Shown: positions 9,077-17,218 of the stretch, piece by piece
How positions within the stretch are numbered: the first letter of the stretch is position 1
Layout: every line of letters starts with the position of its first letter
Assembly: GCA_963806015.1 (NCBI GenBank)
Contig: CAWDWM010000002.1
Coordinates: 782,309 to 846,308, forward strand
DNA from: JAOPZW01 sp963806015
Lineage (GTDB): Bacteria; Actinomycetota; Thermoleophilia; Solirubrobacterales; Solirubrobacteraceae
Direction of reading: 5' to 3'
DNA length: 64,000 nt
The notes under the pieces: generated by a model
What the model was told of the DNA's origin: nothing
The model's database searches: none
The model's input: only the letters and a program-made list of their open reading frames with translations
Made by a program: the position numbers and the translations under genes

Positions 9077-9769
9077 ATGCGATCGGGCGACCCCGTGTTG
9101 GCAATGGTCGCCTCGGTCGAAGCGCTGCTCGGCGACCCCGAGTCCTGGGACGCGCCGGACGGCTACGACTCGGTCGGTCTGGCGATGATCGCCGCCATCT
9201 GGTCGATCGGCGTCCGCTACCAGAGCGTCGACAACGTGCTCGCGCGCTACCGCGCCGAGCGCCTCGCGGACGGCCACGACGCCGAAGCCGACCGCCCGCA
9301 GGACGTGCGGCGCTTCGTCGAGGCATCCGGAGGCCCGGAGGGCTTCGCGCTGCGCATGCGCAACCGCCATCGGACGTCATCGCGCAACGGCATCCTCAAG
9401 GCCGAGGCCGTGCTGCGCGAGGCGCGCATCCTCGAGCACGAGGGCGTCGCCGTGCCCGCCGATCTCACCGGTGCCGGCGAGGAGCGCCTGGATCACCTGC
9501 GAGCCCGATGGTCGACCGTTCCCGGTCAGGCGTCCGGCATCTCGTGGCGTGCGTTCTGCATGCTCGTCGGCCTGGCCGAGGTCAAGCCGGACCGCATGAT
9601 CCGCCGGTACGTGGCCGGCGCGATCGGACGAGCGGGCGAGACCGCGGTCGGCGTCGAGGAGGCACGCGACCTGGTCATGGCCACCGCGGCGCACCTCGGC
9701 GTCTCGCCGCGCGCGCTCGACAACGCCATCTGGGCCTACCAGAGCTCCAGCCGGCCCAACCGATCCTGA
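9077..9769 (+). CDS. Hypothetical protein, 230 aa
   Basis: A soluble, mostly helical protein of unknown function. The notable stretch is PGQASGISWRAFCMLVGL followed by VKPDRMIRRYVAGAIG near residue 160, which looks conserved in style and vaguely recalls a helix-hairpin-helix region of DNA glycosylases. That resemblance is too weak to assign a role. It is convergent with trpS, the stops being only a few bases apart. Strong GC3 bias supports real coding. Confidence 0.6.
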   Translation: MRSGDPVLAMVASVEALLGDPESWDAPDGYDSVGLAMIAAIWSIGVRYQSVDNVLARYRAERLADGHDAEADRPQDVRRFVEASGGPEGFALRMRNRHRTSSRNGILKAEAVLREARILEHEGVAVPADLTGAGEERLDHLRARWSTVPGQASGISWRAFCMLVGLAEVKPDRMIRRYVAGAIGRAGETAVGVEEARDLVMATAAHLGVSPRALDNAIWAYQSSSRPNRS

Positions 9770-9773
9770 CCGG

Positions 9774-10823
9774 CTACAGGCCCATGGCGACCACCGCCCG
9801 GGCGAGCGTCCGGTCGGCGCGCCGGGAGGCGTGATGCTCCCCGCGGGCCAGCCTGGCGTCGAGCTCGGCCGGGTCGCCGAGCAGTCGGTGGTAGCGGCTG
9901 CGCATCGGGGCGACGTGAGCATCGATGGCGTCCGCGAGCCGCGCCTTGACCTCGCCGTAGCCGATCCCGCCGGTGCGATAGCGCCCCTCCACGGCAGCGA
10001 CCGTCCCACGATCGGCGAAGACACGCAGCAGCGCGACGAGCGTGCACGCTTCGGGATCCTTCGGCTGCGCCGGTGGCGTGGAGTCGGTGACGATCCGCCG
10101 GATCTGCTTGCGCATGTCCTCGGGCTCCGCCATGAGCGAGATGGCGTTGCCGTAGGACTTGCTCATCTTGCGGCCGTCGAGGCCGGGGAGCGTCGCCGTC
10201 GTCTGCGGGATGAGCGCGCGCGGCTCGCGCAGCACGCCGGGCCGGTAGCTGCGCGAGAACTGCTGGGCCAGGTCCACGGCGATCTCCAGGTGCTGCGCCT
10301 GGTCGGCGCCGACCGGCACCTCGTCGGCGTCGAGCGCGAGGATGTCGGCGGCCATGAGCACCGGGTAGCTGTACAGGCCCACGTTCACGCCGTGCTCGGG
10401 GTCGCGTCCGGCCGCGACGTTGGCCGCGACCGCCGCCTTGTAGGCGTGGGCGCGGTTCAGCAGCCCCTTGGCCGTCACGTTGTTGAGCAGGGCGGCCATC
10501 CCGGCGACCGCCGGCACCCGGCTCTGGCGGTACACGTGGACGTTGGGGCGGTCGAGGCCGCAGGCGAGCAGCGCGGCGACGAGCCGCCGGGAGCGCTCGC
10601 GCAGCAGCGCCGGATCGGGGCGGCTGTTGAGCGCGTGCAGATCGGCAACGAAGACGTACACGTCCCGGGCCGGGTCGGCCGCGAGATCGGCCAGCGGCCG
10701 GATCGCGCCGATGTAGTTGCCGAGATGCAGATCCCCGGTCGGCTGGACCCCGGTCAGGGTGATGGTCGGGCGAGCCGTGGTCGCGTGGCTCGATCGTCCG
10801 GGCTGTGTGGTGGTGAGGGTCAT
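9774..10823 (-). CDS. trpS: Tryptophan-tRNA ligase
   Basis: A 349-aa class I aminoacyl-tRNA synthetase that charges tRNA-Trp. The HIGH-like motif is TGDLHLGNYIG near residue 30 and the KMSKS loop is GRKMSKSYGN near residue 180. The chosen ATG (MTLTTTQPG) has AGGAG nine bases upstream; the ATG directly abutting that AGGAG is less likely. A leader of about 200 nt with a stable hairpin precedes it, which may mean the gene is regulated. Confidence 0.95.
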   Translation of the reverse strand: MTLTTTQPGRSSHATTARPTITLTGVQPTGDLHLGNYIGAIRPLADLAADPARDVYVFVADLHALNSRPDPALLRERSRRLVAALLACGLDRPNVHVYRQSRVPAVAGMAALLNNVTAKGLLNRAHAYKAAVAANVAAGRDPEHGVNVGLYSYPVLMAADILALDADEVPVGADQAQHLEIAVDLAQQFSRSYRPGVLREPRALIPQTTATLPGLDGRKMSKSYGNAISLMAEPEDMRKQIRRIVTDSTPPAQPKDPEACTLVALLRVFADRGTVAAVEGRYRTGGIGYGEVKARLADAIDAHVAPMRSRYHRLLGDPAELDARLARGEHHASRRADRTLARAVVAMGL

Positions 10824-10952
10824 GACGGTCATCTCCTGGGTTGGCGCCCGTGTCAGCGACGGGGCCTTCGAGATCACCGTGGGCGCGCGGTGGCCGGCCC
10901 CGCTTGGGGTCTGGCCGGAGCTGCGGCCGGTCTCAGATGAGGGTCTGAAGCG

Positions 10953-10973
10953 GCCTGCCGGCTAGCGGCAGGC
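10953..10973 (-). promoter_or_regulatory. Perfect hairpin in the trpS leader
   Basis: Arms GCCTGCCG and CGGCAGGC (8 bp, no mismatch) enclose a 5-nt loop. A second short arm pair (TCAGA/TCTGA, 10933-10948) lies closer to trpS. No U-tract follows, and I see neither a T-box core nor a convincing Trp-codon leader peptide. A translational or attenuation role is only a possibility. Confidence 0.4.
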
Positions 10974-11041
10974 CCACCACGACTGCGCCGCGCGCCGGGA
11001 ACACGCCGGGAGGGCGAGTCGGCTGGTGTGCGCGGGCTGAG

Positions 11042-11983
11042 TCATGAACCGAAATCATATCCGGCCGACCTCAGCAGCGCATGGAAATCGCCGACGGGCC
11101 CGAGGTGCGTCAGCTTGTCGGGGTTGACGATGGAGCTGATGCCGGCGATCCGGCCGGCGGCGATCTCGAGCGCCATGACGGCGATCAGCCGCTGCTGTGC
11201 ATCGAGATAGAGCGCTCCCGGGCCGCCGTTGACCTCGGCGAGGCGCAACGACAGCTCGGGAAGGCGGGCGACGACGGAGTTGGTCAGCGCGTGCGCGACC
11301 CGGCTGCGCCCGCGCAGCGGCCGCGCGAGCGCCGGCACCTTGCCGCCTCCGTCGCCGGTCAGCGTGACGTCGTGAGCGAGCAACGCCTCGAGCCCAGCGA
11401 GATCGCCGTGCTCGACGGCCGCGAAGAACCGGGCCGCCAGCTCGTCGCGCTGCTCGCGGGTCGTCTGGAAGCGAGGCCGGCGCTGCTCGACGTGGCGTCT
11501 GGCGCGCGTGGCGATCTGGCGCGCGTTGTCCTCGCTCTTGCCGACGATCGCCGCGATCTCCGCGTACCCGTAGTCGAAGACGTCGCGAAGCAGCAGCACC
11601 GCACGCTGCTCGGGCGAGAGACTCTCCAGCAGGATCAGCATCGCCAGCGACAGCGAATCGGCGGTCTCCGCGTGCCGGGCCGGATCATCGAGGCCGTCCG
11701 TGACGAGCGGCTCTGGCAGCCACTCGCCGACATAGCGCTCGCGACGGGCGCGCGCGGAGCGCAGCTCGTTGATCGCCAGCCGCGTGGTCACCGTGGCGAC
11801 GAACGCGCGCGGCGAGACGATCTGCTCACCGCCGTCAAGCGTCTGATGCAGCCGCAACAGCGCTTCCTGGACCACGTCCTGGGCCTCGGAGACGCTGCCG
11901 AGCATCCGGTAGGCGATCGCGAACGCGACCGGGCGCAGCTCGTCGAGCACTTGCTCGCGGTCGGGCTGGGACCGAGCGATCAA
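11042..11983 (-). CDS. sigJ: ECF41-type RNA polymerase sigma factor (SigJ-like)
   Basis: A 313-aa sigma factor. Region 2 (FAIAYRMLGSVSEAQDVVQE) and region 4 (LSPEQRAVLLLRDVFDYGY, then KSEDNARQ) are followed by a SnoaL/NTF2-like C-terminal domain with the ECF41 hallmarks DGGGK and NPDKL. In this family the C-terminal domain replaces a separate anti-sigma factor. The recorded start is TTG, one base from a TAGGAG; a slightly later start is possible. The upstream 99-aa ORF ends 10 nt before it, like the small enzyme partners seen beside ECF41 genes. Confidence 0.9.
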   Translation of the reverse strand: MIARSQPDREQVLDELRPVAFAIAYRMLGSVSEAQDVVQEALLRLHQTLDGGEQIVSPRAFVATVTTRLAINELRSARARRERYVGEWLPEPLVTDGLDDPARHAETADSLSLAMLILLESLSPEQRAVLLLRDVFDYGYAEIAAIVGKSEDNARQIATRARRHVEQRRPRFQTTREQRDELAARFFAAVEHGDLAGLEALLAHDVTLTGDGGGKVPALARPLRGRSRVAHALTNSVVARLPELSLRLAEVNGGPGALYLDAQQRLIAVMALEIAAGRIAGISSIVNPDKLTHLGPVGDFHALLRSAGYDFGS

Positions 11984-11993
11984 GCTCCTACCC

Positions 11994-12293
11994 TCAGAAC
12001 AGGCGGTACGAGCCGACGACGGTCAGCGCTTGAGTGTCGGGCGCCTCCGCGAGCCAGTCCTGGAGGCCTTCCTGGAGCTCCTGGAATTCGGGGAGAGCCG
12101 GGATCGGATTTTCGACACCGTCGTCGAGCTGCGCGAGCGCGACGAACGTCTCGCCGTCGGGGAGTACGACCCACGCGTAGCGAACCCCTTCCGGCTGCGC
12201 TGCCATGAGGGCGGCGAACATCTTGTTCGCCGCCGTCTGAACGTCGGTGACGCTCTCGGCTTTGACCTTCGCCTGCGCCATGTGCACGGTCAT
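11994..12293 (-). CDS. Small hypothetical protein, possible ECF41 partner
   Basis: A 99-aa soluble protein starting MTVHMAQAKVKAES, with GGAAGG eight bases before the ATG. The pattern (a 'variable name'-like opening, then FVALAQLDDGVENPIPALPE and a C-terminal VVGSYRLF) is compatible with a dimeric alpha/beta-barrel monooxygenase-like fold, but that is weak inference. Its position 10 nt upstream of sigJ suggests one transcript and a target or partner relation. Confidence 0.65.
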   Translation of the reverse strand: MTVHMAQAKVKAESVTDVQTAANKMFAALMAAQPEGVRYAWVVLPDGETFVALAQLDDGVENPIPALPEFQELQEGLQDWLAEAPDTQALTVVGSYRLF

Positions 12294-12393
12294 CTGACGA
12301 GCCTTCCTGTCGAGGTGTACACCCCAGGACACGACAGCCGACCGAGCTGTGACACCTGCGAGGCGGTCGAACCAACTGGTAGGACGAAGCGTC

Positions 12394-12531
12394 TCAGCCG
12401 ATCGCCGTCAGCAGGTCCTGGCACGCCTCCTCGCAGAGGCCGCACACCCGGGCGCAGATGCGGCAGTGCTCGTGATGCTCGGCGTGGCGCTCGCACTCGG
12501 AACGACAGGCCGGCGCGCCACCAAGCAGCTT
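12394..12531 (-). pseudogene. Fragment of a DUF326 four-helix Cys-rich copper-binding protein
   Basis: About 45 codons with the spacing CRSECERHAEHHEHC and CARVCGLCEEAC, typical of the C-terminal half of DUF326 (Csp-like copper storage) proteins. A TGA stands immediately upstream in frame, there is no start codon, and the N-terminal helices are missing. It is probably a decayed remnant. Confidence 0.6.
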
Positions 12532-12613
12532 TCAAGCGCTGCGCACCGCCTCGCCCGCCGTCCACGGCAAGCGCCTGGCCCCGGGCGAAGCGAACGACCC
12601 TGACGAGCACTCG

Positions 12614-13432
12614 CTACCGCGGGTCCACCGCGCCGGGATCCCACGCGCCGGCGCCGCCCGACGGCCGCAGCGTGTTGGTGGCGGTGGCGCCGCCGTCGAC
12701 CGAGACCACCTCGCCGGTCATGTAGGCCGCGTCGTCGCTGAGCAGGAAGGCGACCAGCGCGGCCACCTCGTCGGCCGTGCCGGCGCGCCGCAGCGGGGTC
12801 GTGGCGGCGCGTGCCACCATGTCGCTGCCCCCGCCGGTCGCGCTCCCCGCCGCGGCGAAGAGCTCGGTGGGGACGATGCCCGGAGCGACCGCGTTGACGC
12901 GCACGCCCAGCGGCCCGCCGTAGACCGCCGCGCAGCGCATGAGGCCGAGGACCGCGTGCTTGGAGGCGTGGTAGGCGAGCAGGTCGGCGCTGCCGCGCAG
13001 GCTGGCGATCGATCCGGTGGTGACGATCGCTCCCCCGCCGCCCTGCAGCGCGAACTGCCGGAAGGCCGCGCGCAGCCCCAGGAACATGCCCCGCACGTTG
13101 ACCGCCATCACCCGGTCGAAGTCGTCGGTCGGCACGTCGGGCGGCGGCGCGAGCGAGCCAGGGATCCCGGCGTTGAGGTGGTGCAGGTCGACGCGCCCGA
13201 AGCGCTCGACGGCGGCCGACAGGTAGCGCTCGACGTCCTCCTCGCGCGCGACGTCGGCGGCCACCGCGAGTCCCGCGACCTCGGTCGCCACCTGCTCGGC
13301 ACGCTTGCCGTCGAGGTCGACGACGACGACGCGGGCGCCCTCGCGCGCCAAGCGCCGCGCCGTCGCCCCGCCGATGCCGCCCGCGCCGCCGGTGACGACC
13401 GCGACCCGCTCGGCCAGGCGCCCCTCGCTCAT
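12614..13432 (-). CDS. SDR-family oxidoreductase (last gene of catabolic operon)
   Basis: A 272-aa classical short-chain dehydrogenase. The NAD(P) motif is VVTGGAGGIGGATA, with an acidic VVVVDLDG end of beta-2 that favours NAD. The active site is TTGSIAS for the Ser and YHASKHAVLG for YxxxK. It likely oxidises a hydroxyl in the pathway encoded by the seven-gene operon. Its ATG overlaps the TGA of the preceding hydrolase gene. Confidence 0.9.
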   Translation of the reverse strand: MSEGRLAERVAVVTGGAGGIGGATARRLAREGARVVVVDLDGKRAEQVATEVAGLAVAADVAREEDVERYLSAAVERFGRVDLHHLNAGIPGSLAPPPDVPTDDFDRVMAVNVRGMFLGLRAAFRQFALQGGGGAIVTTGSIASLRGSADLLAYHASKHAVLGLMRCAAVYGGPLGVRVNAVAPGIVPTELFAAAGSATGGGSDMVARAATTPLRRAGTADEVAALVAFLLSDDAAYMTGEVVSVDGGATATNTLRPSGGAGAWDPGAVDPR

Positions 13433-14424
13433 GCGCTGACCGTGGCCTCGATCCAGCGGGCGATGGGCTCCAGCGCCTCGGCGTTGTTGGCCTCGAGCAT
13501 CATCGCGTGGCCGTTGCCCTCCACGCCCTGCTCGGCGAGCTTGAGGCTCGTGACGTCGCAGCCGGCCTCCTTGAGGAAGTCCACCATCGCGTCGTGGAAA
13601 TGCACGAAGGGCGACGCCGGAGCCGAGACGTAGGCGATCGGGATGCCGGCGAGGTTGGGCAGCCGCCGCGGCCGGCCGCCCAGCTCGGCCGGATCGTCCA
13701 CCGGCGGGTCGTAGGTCAGCGGCGCGGTGGTCAGCCCGTAGTCGAGCGTCAGCCCGAGCTGGGGGTGCTCGGCGAACGGCGGGCCGATGGCCTCGATCTC
13801 GACGAGCGCCTTGACGAGGTCGGGGCGCGCGTCGGCGATGAGCCAGCCCGCGGGGCCGCCGAGCGAATGCGCCATGAGCACCGCGGGGCCGATGCGGTCC
13901 AGCAGCTCGGCGCCACGCGACTGGTCGAGCGCCTGGGAGACCTTCAGCTCGGGGAGCGGGCCGCTGGAGACCACGATCGCCTCCAGCGCCGGGTCGTCGT
14001 CCTCGCGCGTTCCCGGCCACTGCGTGTGCAGGTGCGCGGTGGGGTGCGACATCGGCCCCTCGGTCGGCGAGCGGAAGATCCCGACGCCGGCCTCGAACGG
14101 GAACGGCGCCCCCATCGGGGCGATCACGTCGGGATGCAGGGACGAGCGCCCGTGTCCGGGGCGGTCGACGACGTAGACCTTGTAGCCGCGCGCCACCAGC
14201 AGCGGCGCCCAGCCGGGACGGCCGTCGAAGGTCTGCATCCAATCGAGGCCCTGGCCGCCGCCGCCGTGGATGAGCACGATCGGATAGGGCTGCGTGACCT
14301 CGACCGGCTCCTCCCATTCGACGTACATGGGTCCGCGCACGACCGTCCCGTAGGGACTCTCGACGCGCTCGATGCCGGTCCAGAAGAAGCCGCGGCGCGA
14401 GGTGACGGGATCAGACGAGGGCAT
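13429..14424 (-). CDS. Alpha/beta hydrolase
   Basis: A 331-aa hydrolase. The oxyanion region is IVLIHGGGGQGLDW near residue 50, the nucleophile elbow AHSLGG near residue 190, and a His near the C-terminus in EGNGHAMMLEANN. It has no signal peptide. It resembles the family annotated as putative esterases and lactonases in actinobacterial catabolic clusters. It overlaps the cupin gene by 14 nt and the SDR gene by 4 nt, so all three are translationally linked. Confidence 0.85.
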   Translation of the reverse strand: MPSSDPVTSRRGFFWTGIERVESPYGTVVRGPMYVEWEEPVEVTQPYPIVLIHGGGGQGLDWMQTFDGRPGWAPLLVARGYKVYVVDRPGHGRSSLHPDVIAPMGAPFPFEAGVGIFRSPTEGPMSHPTAHLHTQWPGTREDDDPALEAIVVSSGPLPELKVSQALDQSRGAELLDRIGPAVLMAHSLGGPAGWLIADARPDLVKALVEIEAIGPPFAEHPQLGLTLDYGLTTAPLTYDPPVDDPAELGGRPRRLPNLAGIPIAYVSAPASPFVHFHDAMVDFLKEAGCDVTSLKLAEQGVEGNGHAMMLEANNAEALEPIARWIEATVSA

Positions 14425-14806
14425 CGAGTGCCTCCTGGTAGTCGTCGTCGGTGACGGGCTCGAGCCAGTCGGTCGGCCCGACGGAGATCGCGAGGTGCAA
14501 CAGGAACGAATCGGGCGCGCCCCCGTGCCAGTGGCGCTCACCGGCGGGGATGTGGGCGATGTCGCCGGGCTCGAGCACGACGCCGCGGCCCTCGTCGGAG
14601 GACCACAGCAGCCCGCGCCCGTGCGTGACGTGCAGGACCTGCGCGACGCCGTGGCGGTGCCAGTGCGTGCGCGCCCCCGGCGCGAAGAACACGCTGTTGA
14701 CGCTGAGGCCCTGGTCGGCGAGGACGACGTCGCCCCAGACCTCGCCGGTGAACGTCTCGGTGCGGTGCTCGGAGGGCTTGCCCTCGCGGCCGCGGACGAT
14801 CTTCAT
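14411..14806 (-). CDS. Cupin-domain protein
   Basis: A 131-aa single cupin. Motif 1 is FFAPGARTHWHRHGVAQVLH with two His and a possible third ligand; motif 2 is LEPGDIAHIPAGERHWHGG. The metal-site residues are intact, as in the carboxymuconolactone decarboxylase-associated cupins. It may act as an isomerase or dioxygenase-like enzyme in the operon. Its ATG overlaps the TGA of the dehydrogenase before it. Confidence 0.87.
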   Translation of the reverse strand: MKIVRGREGKPSEHRTETFTGEVWGDVVLADQGLSVNSVFFAPGARTHWHRHGVAQVLHVTHGRGLLWSSDEGRGVVLEPGDIAHIPAGERHWHGGAPDSFLLHLAISVGPTDWLEPVTDDDYQEALDALV

Positions 14807-15693
14807 GTCGCCTCCCTGGTCTGGTCGTGGACGCGGACGCCGCCGGCGATGTCGCCGAGCGCGTCGACCACGCGGTTGGAGATCTGGTCGCCGTAGCCCA
14901 GCGCCGCGGCGAGATGGAACGCAGCCAGGCACGGCGGCCCGTTCAGGCTCGTCACCCCCAGCTCGCGCACGAGGTCGAGGTAGAGCATGAGGTCCTTGGC
15001 CATCAGGTCGCTGGTCAGGCCGCCCTCGAGGTAGTCGCCCTCGACGATCCGCGGGAAGCGGTTCAGCGTGGCGAAGTTCACGCCGCTGCTCGTGTTGACG
15101 ACCTCCAGCAGCTGGCGCAGGTCGAGCCCGGCCTTGCGCCCGGCGACCATGACCTCGGCGGTGGCGGCCAGGCTGATGGCGTTGAGGAAGTTGTTGAGCA
15201 GCTTGGCCACATGGCCGCTGCCGCTGGCGCCCATGTGATGGACGGTCGCCGCGAAATGCGCGAGCACCGGCCGCACGGCATCGAGCGCCGCCGCCTCGCC
15301 GCCGGCCATGATCGTCAGCGTGCCCGCCTCGGCGCCCGCGGCGCCGCCGGAGATCCCCGCGTCGACGTAGGCGACGCCGTGCGCGGCCAGGCGCTCGTGC
15401 AGCGCCGTGGTGGAGGCCGGCGCCGCCGTGCTGAGATCGACGACGATCTGCCCGCCGCGCAGGTGGGCCTCGAGCTCGTCGACGACCGCCTCGATCGCCC
15501 GGCTGTCGGGCAGCGAGAGCAGCACCACGTCGGCGTCCTGCCCCAGCGCGGCGAGTGACGCGGCCGGCCGCGCGCCCGCAGCCGGCGCGCGCGCGGCGTC
15601 GAGGTCGAAGCCGACCACCTCCTCGCCGCCGTCCACCAGGCGGCGCGCGATACGCCCGCCCATGTTCCCCAGGCCGACGACGCCGACCGTCAT
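14803..15693 (-). CDS. NAD(P)-dependent beta-hydroxyacid dehydrogenase 1
   Basis: A 296-aa member of the 3-hydroxyisobutyrate/tartronate-semialdehyde reductase family. It has the Rossmann motif VGLGNMGGRIARRL, the substrate-binding SGGAAGAEAGTLTIM and the catalytic Lys in GSGHVAKLLNNFL. A paralogue opens the same operon, so two steps of the pathway may use beta-hydroxyacid chemistry. It overlaps both neighbours by 4 nt. Confidence 0.88.
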   Translation of the reverse strand: MTVGVVGLGNMGGRIARRLVDGGEEVVGFDLDAARAPAAGARPAASLAALGQDADVVLLSLPDSRAIEAVVDELEAHLRGGQIVVDLSTAAPASTTALHERLAAHGVAYVDAGISGGAAGAEAGTLTIMAGGEAAALDAVRPVLAHFAATVHHMGASGSGHVAKLLNNFLNAISLAATAEVMVAGRKAGLDLRQLLEVVNTSSGVNFATLNRFPRIVEGDYLEGGLTSDLMAKDLMLYLDLVRELGVTSLNGPPCLAAFHLAAALGYGDQISNRVVDALGDIAGGVRVHDQTREAT

Positions 15694-16433
15694 GCGCCCA
15701 GCTCCTCGATGAGGATCGGCACCCCGACGGCGCAGGAATGGATCCCGATGACGCTCACGAGCTCGATCACCTCCATGATCTCCTCCCGCGTCGCCCCCAG
15801 TCCCAGCGCGTTGCGGATGTGCGCGCGCAGGCCGGGCTCATAGAGGTGCGTCGCGGCGACGTCGAAGGCGATGTAGATCATCTCCTTGACCTTGGGCTCG
15901 AGCACGCCGTTCGTCCACGGGACCCCGGAGAACAGCGTGTAGGCCGCCAGGAACTCGGGGTCGAGCGCCAGGATGTCGTCCCAGAACGCGTGCCAGTAAC
16001 CGCGCTTGGCCTCGAAGTCCGCCTTGACCTCGCGGCGGCGGTCGTCGAGCGCGCGCTCGATCGGCTGTCCGGCGGCCTCGAGCTCCTCCACGAGGATCGG
16101 CACCCCGATGTTGCACGCGTGGATGCCCAGGGTGCTCGTCAGCTCGAGCACCTCCATGAGCTCCTCGCGGGTGGCCCCATGCTCGATCGCGTTGTGCACG
16201 TGCTGCCGGATGCCGGGCTCGAACAGGTGGGTGGCGGCGGCGTCCATCGCCAGCAGCACGAGCTCCTTGACCTTGGGCTCCAGCGGCCCGTTGCGCCACG
16301 GCACCGACGAGAAGTCCAGGTAGGCCGCGAAGAAGTCGGGATCGAGCTCGAGCAGCCCCTCCCACAGCGGCGTCCAGAAGCCGCGGGCCTCGATGAACGC
16401 TTCGCGGAGCTGACGGCGGCGGTCGTCGGTCAT
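15690..16433 (-). CDS. Double-domain carboxymuconolactone decarboxylase-like protein
   Basis: A 247-aa protein built of two tandem CMD domains: residues about 1-120 (PLEPKVKELVLLAMDAAATH, then HGATREELMEVLELTSTLG) and about 125-247 (VLEPKVKEMIYIAFDVAATH, then LGATREEIMEVIELVSVIG). The AhpD-type CxxC is absent; each half keeps a single Cys (IHACNIG, IHSCAVG). Decarboxylase or lactone-ring roles fit the operon. It overlaps both neighbours by 4 nt. Confidence 0.88.
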   Translation of the reverse strand: MTDDRRRQLREAFIEARGFWTPLWEGLLELDPDFFAAYLDFSSVPWRNGPLEPKVKELVLLAMDAAATHLFEPGIRQHVHNAIEHGATREELMEVLELTSTLGIHACNIGVPILVEELEAAGQPIERALDDRRREVKADFEAKRGYWHAFWDDILALDPEFLAAYTLFSGVPWTNGVLEPKVKEMIYIAFDVAATHLYEPGLRAHIRNALGLGATREEIMEVIELVSVIGIHSCAVGVPILIEELGA

Positions 16434-17218
16434 CGGATCTCCACCGCGAAGTCGGTGCCGGGGCCTTCGACGCGTGGGTAGCGGGTCATCACCTCGGCGT
16501 CGTGGCCGGGCACCAGATGCGAGCCGGGCCCAGCCATCTCGCGCAGCGTGTCGTAGCCCTCGTACATCTCGGCCAGGTTGGCGATGACGCCGAACGGCCG
16601 GTCGCGCTGGAGCTCCTCGTAGAAGTGCACGGCGTCGGAGGCCAGCAAGACGCGGCCGCCCCGCGCGTCGACGTCGAGCGCGATCTGCCCCGGCGAGTGG
16701 CCGCCGAGGAAGATCGCCCGCACGCCTTCGGCGATCTCCTCGCCCCCCTCCAGCCGGCGCACGCGGCCGGCGTCGACGGCGGCGAGGACCTGGCCGAGCT
16801 CGCTCGCCTCGACCGCGTGGGCGAACTGCGCGCGGCGCGCGAGCGGCCCGCGCCAGAAGTCCAGCTCACGCGCGGGGACGAGCAGCTGGGCGTCGGGGAA
16901 GAGGTCGAGGTTGCCGGTGTGGTCGTAGTGCAGGTGGGTGAGGACGACGCGCGAGACGGTGTCCGCGGTCACCCCGAGCTGCGCCATCGCCGCCGCCGGC
17001 TCGATCAGGCACGTGCGCCCGCGCCGGCGCCCGACGTCGGGATCGAAGCCCGTGTCGACGAGGATCGTCTCGTTGGGGCGGCGGACGATCCAGAAGAAGT
17101 AGTCCAGGCGCGCCGGGCCGTCGGGCTCGCCATAGGCCTGGTAGCGGTAATAGGCGTCGCTGCGGGTCGTCTCGAGCGTCCCGTAGCGCACGGCGGTGAC
17201 GTTCCAGCCGCTACTCAT
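16430..17218 (-). CDS. MBL-fold lactonase-like metallohydrolase
   Basis: A 262-aa metallo-beta-lactamase-fold enzyme of the N-acyl-homoserine lactonase group. Zn ligands are THLHYDHTGN (HxHxDH), GGHSPGQIAL, SDAVHFYEE and a late His in LVPGHDAEV. In a catabolic operon it more likely opens a pathway lactone than a quorum signal. Its ATG overlaps the end of the first dehydrogenase gene by 8 nt. Confidence 0.88.
   Translation of the reverse strand: MSSGWNVTAVRYGTLETTRSDAYYRYQAYGEPDGPARLDYFFWIVRRPNETILVDTGFDPDVGRRRGRTCLIEPAAAMAQLGVTADTVSRVVLTHLHYDHTGNLDLFPDAQLLVPARELDFWRGPLARRAQFAHAVEASELGQVLAAVDAGRVRRLEGGEEIAEGVRAIFLGGHSPGQIALDVDARGGRVLLASDAVHFYEELQRDRPFGVIANLAEMYEGYDTLREMAGPGSHLVPGHDAEVMTRYPRVEGPGTDFAVEIR

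Noticed and set aside
10824..11041. T-box riboswitch before trpS
   Set aside because: No T-box core sequence and no specifier-loop arrangement could be found.
12290..12610. 106-aa minus-strand ORF around the DUF326 fragment
   Set aside because: Its frame gives no known pattern, whereas the Cys/His pattern of DUF326 lies in a different frame.
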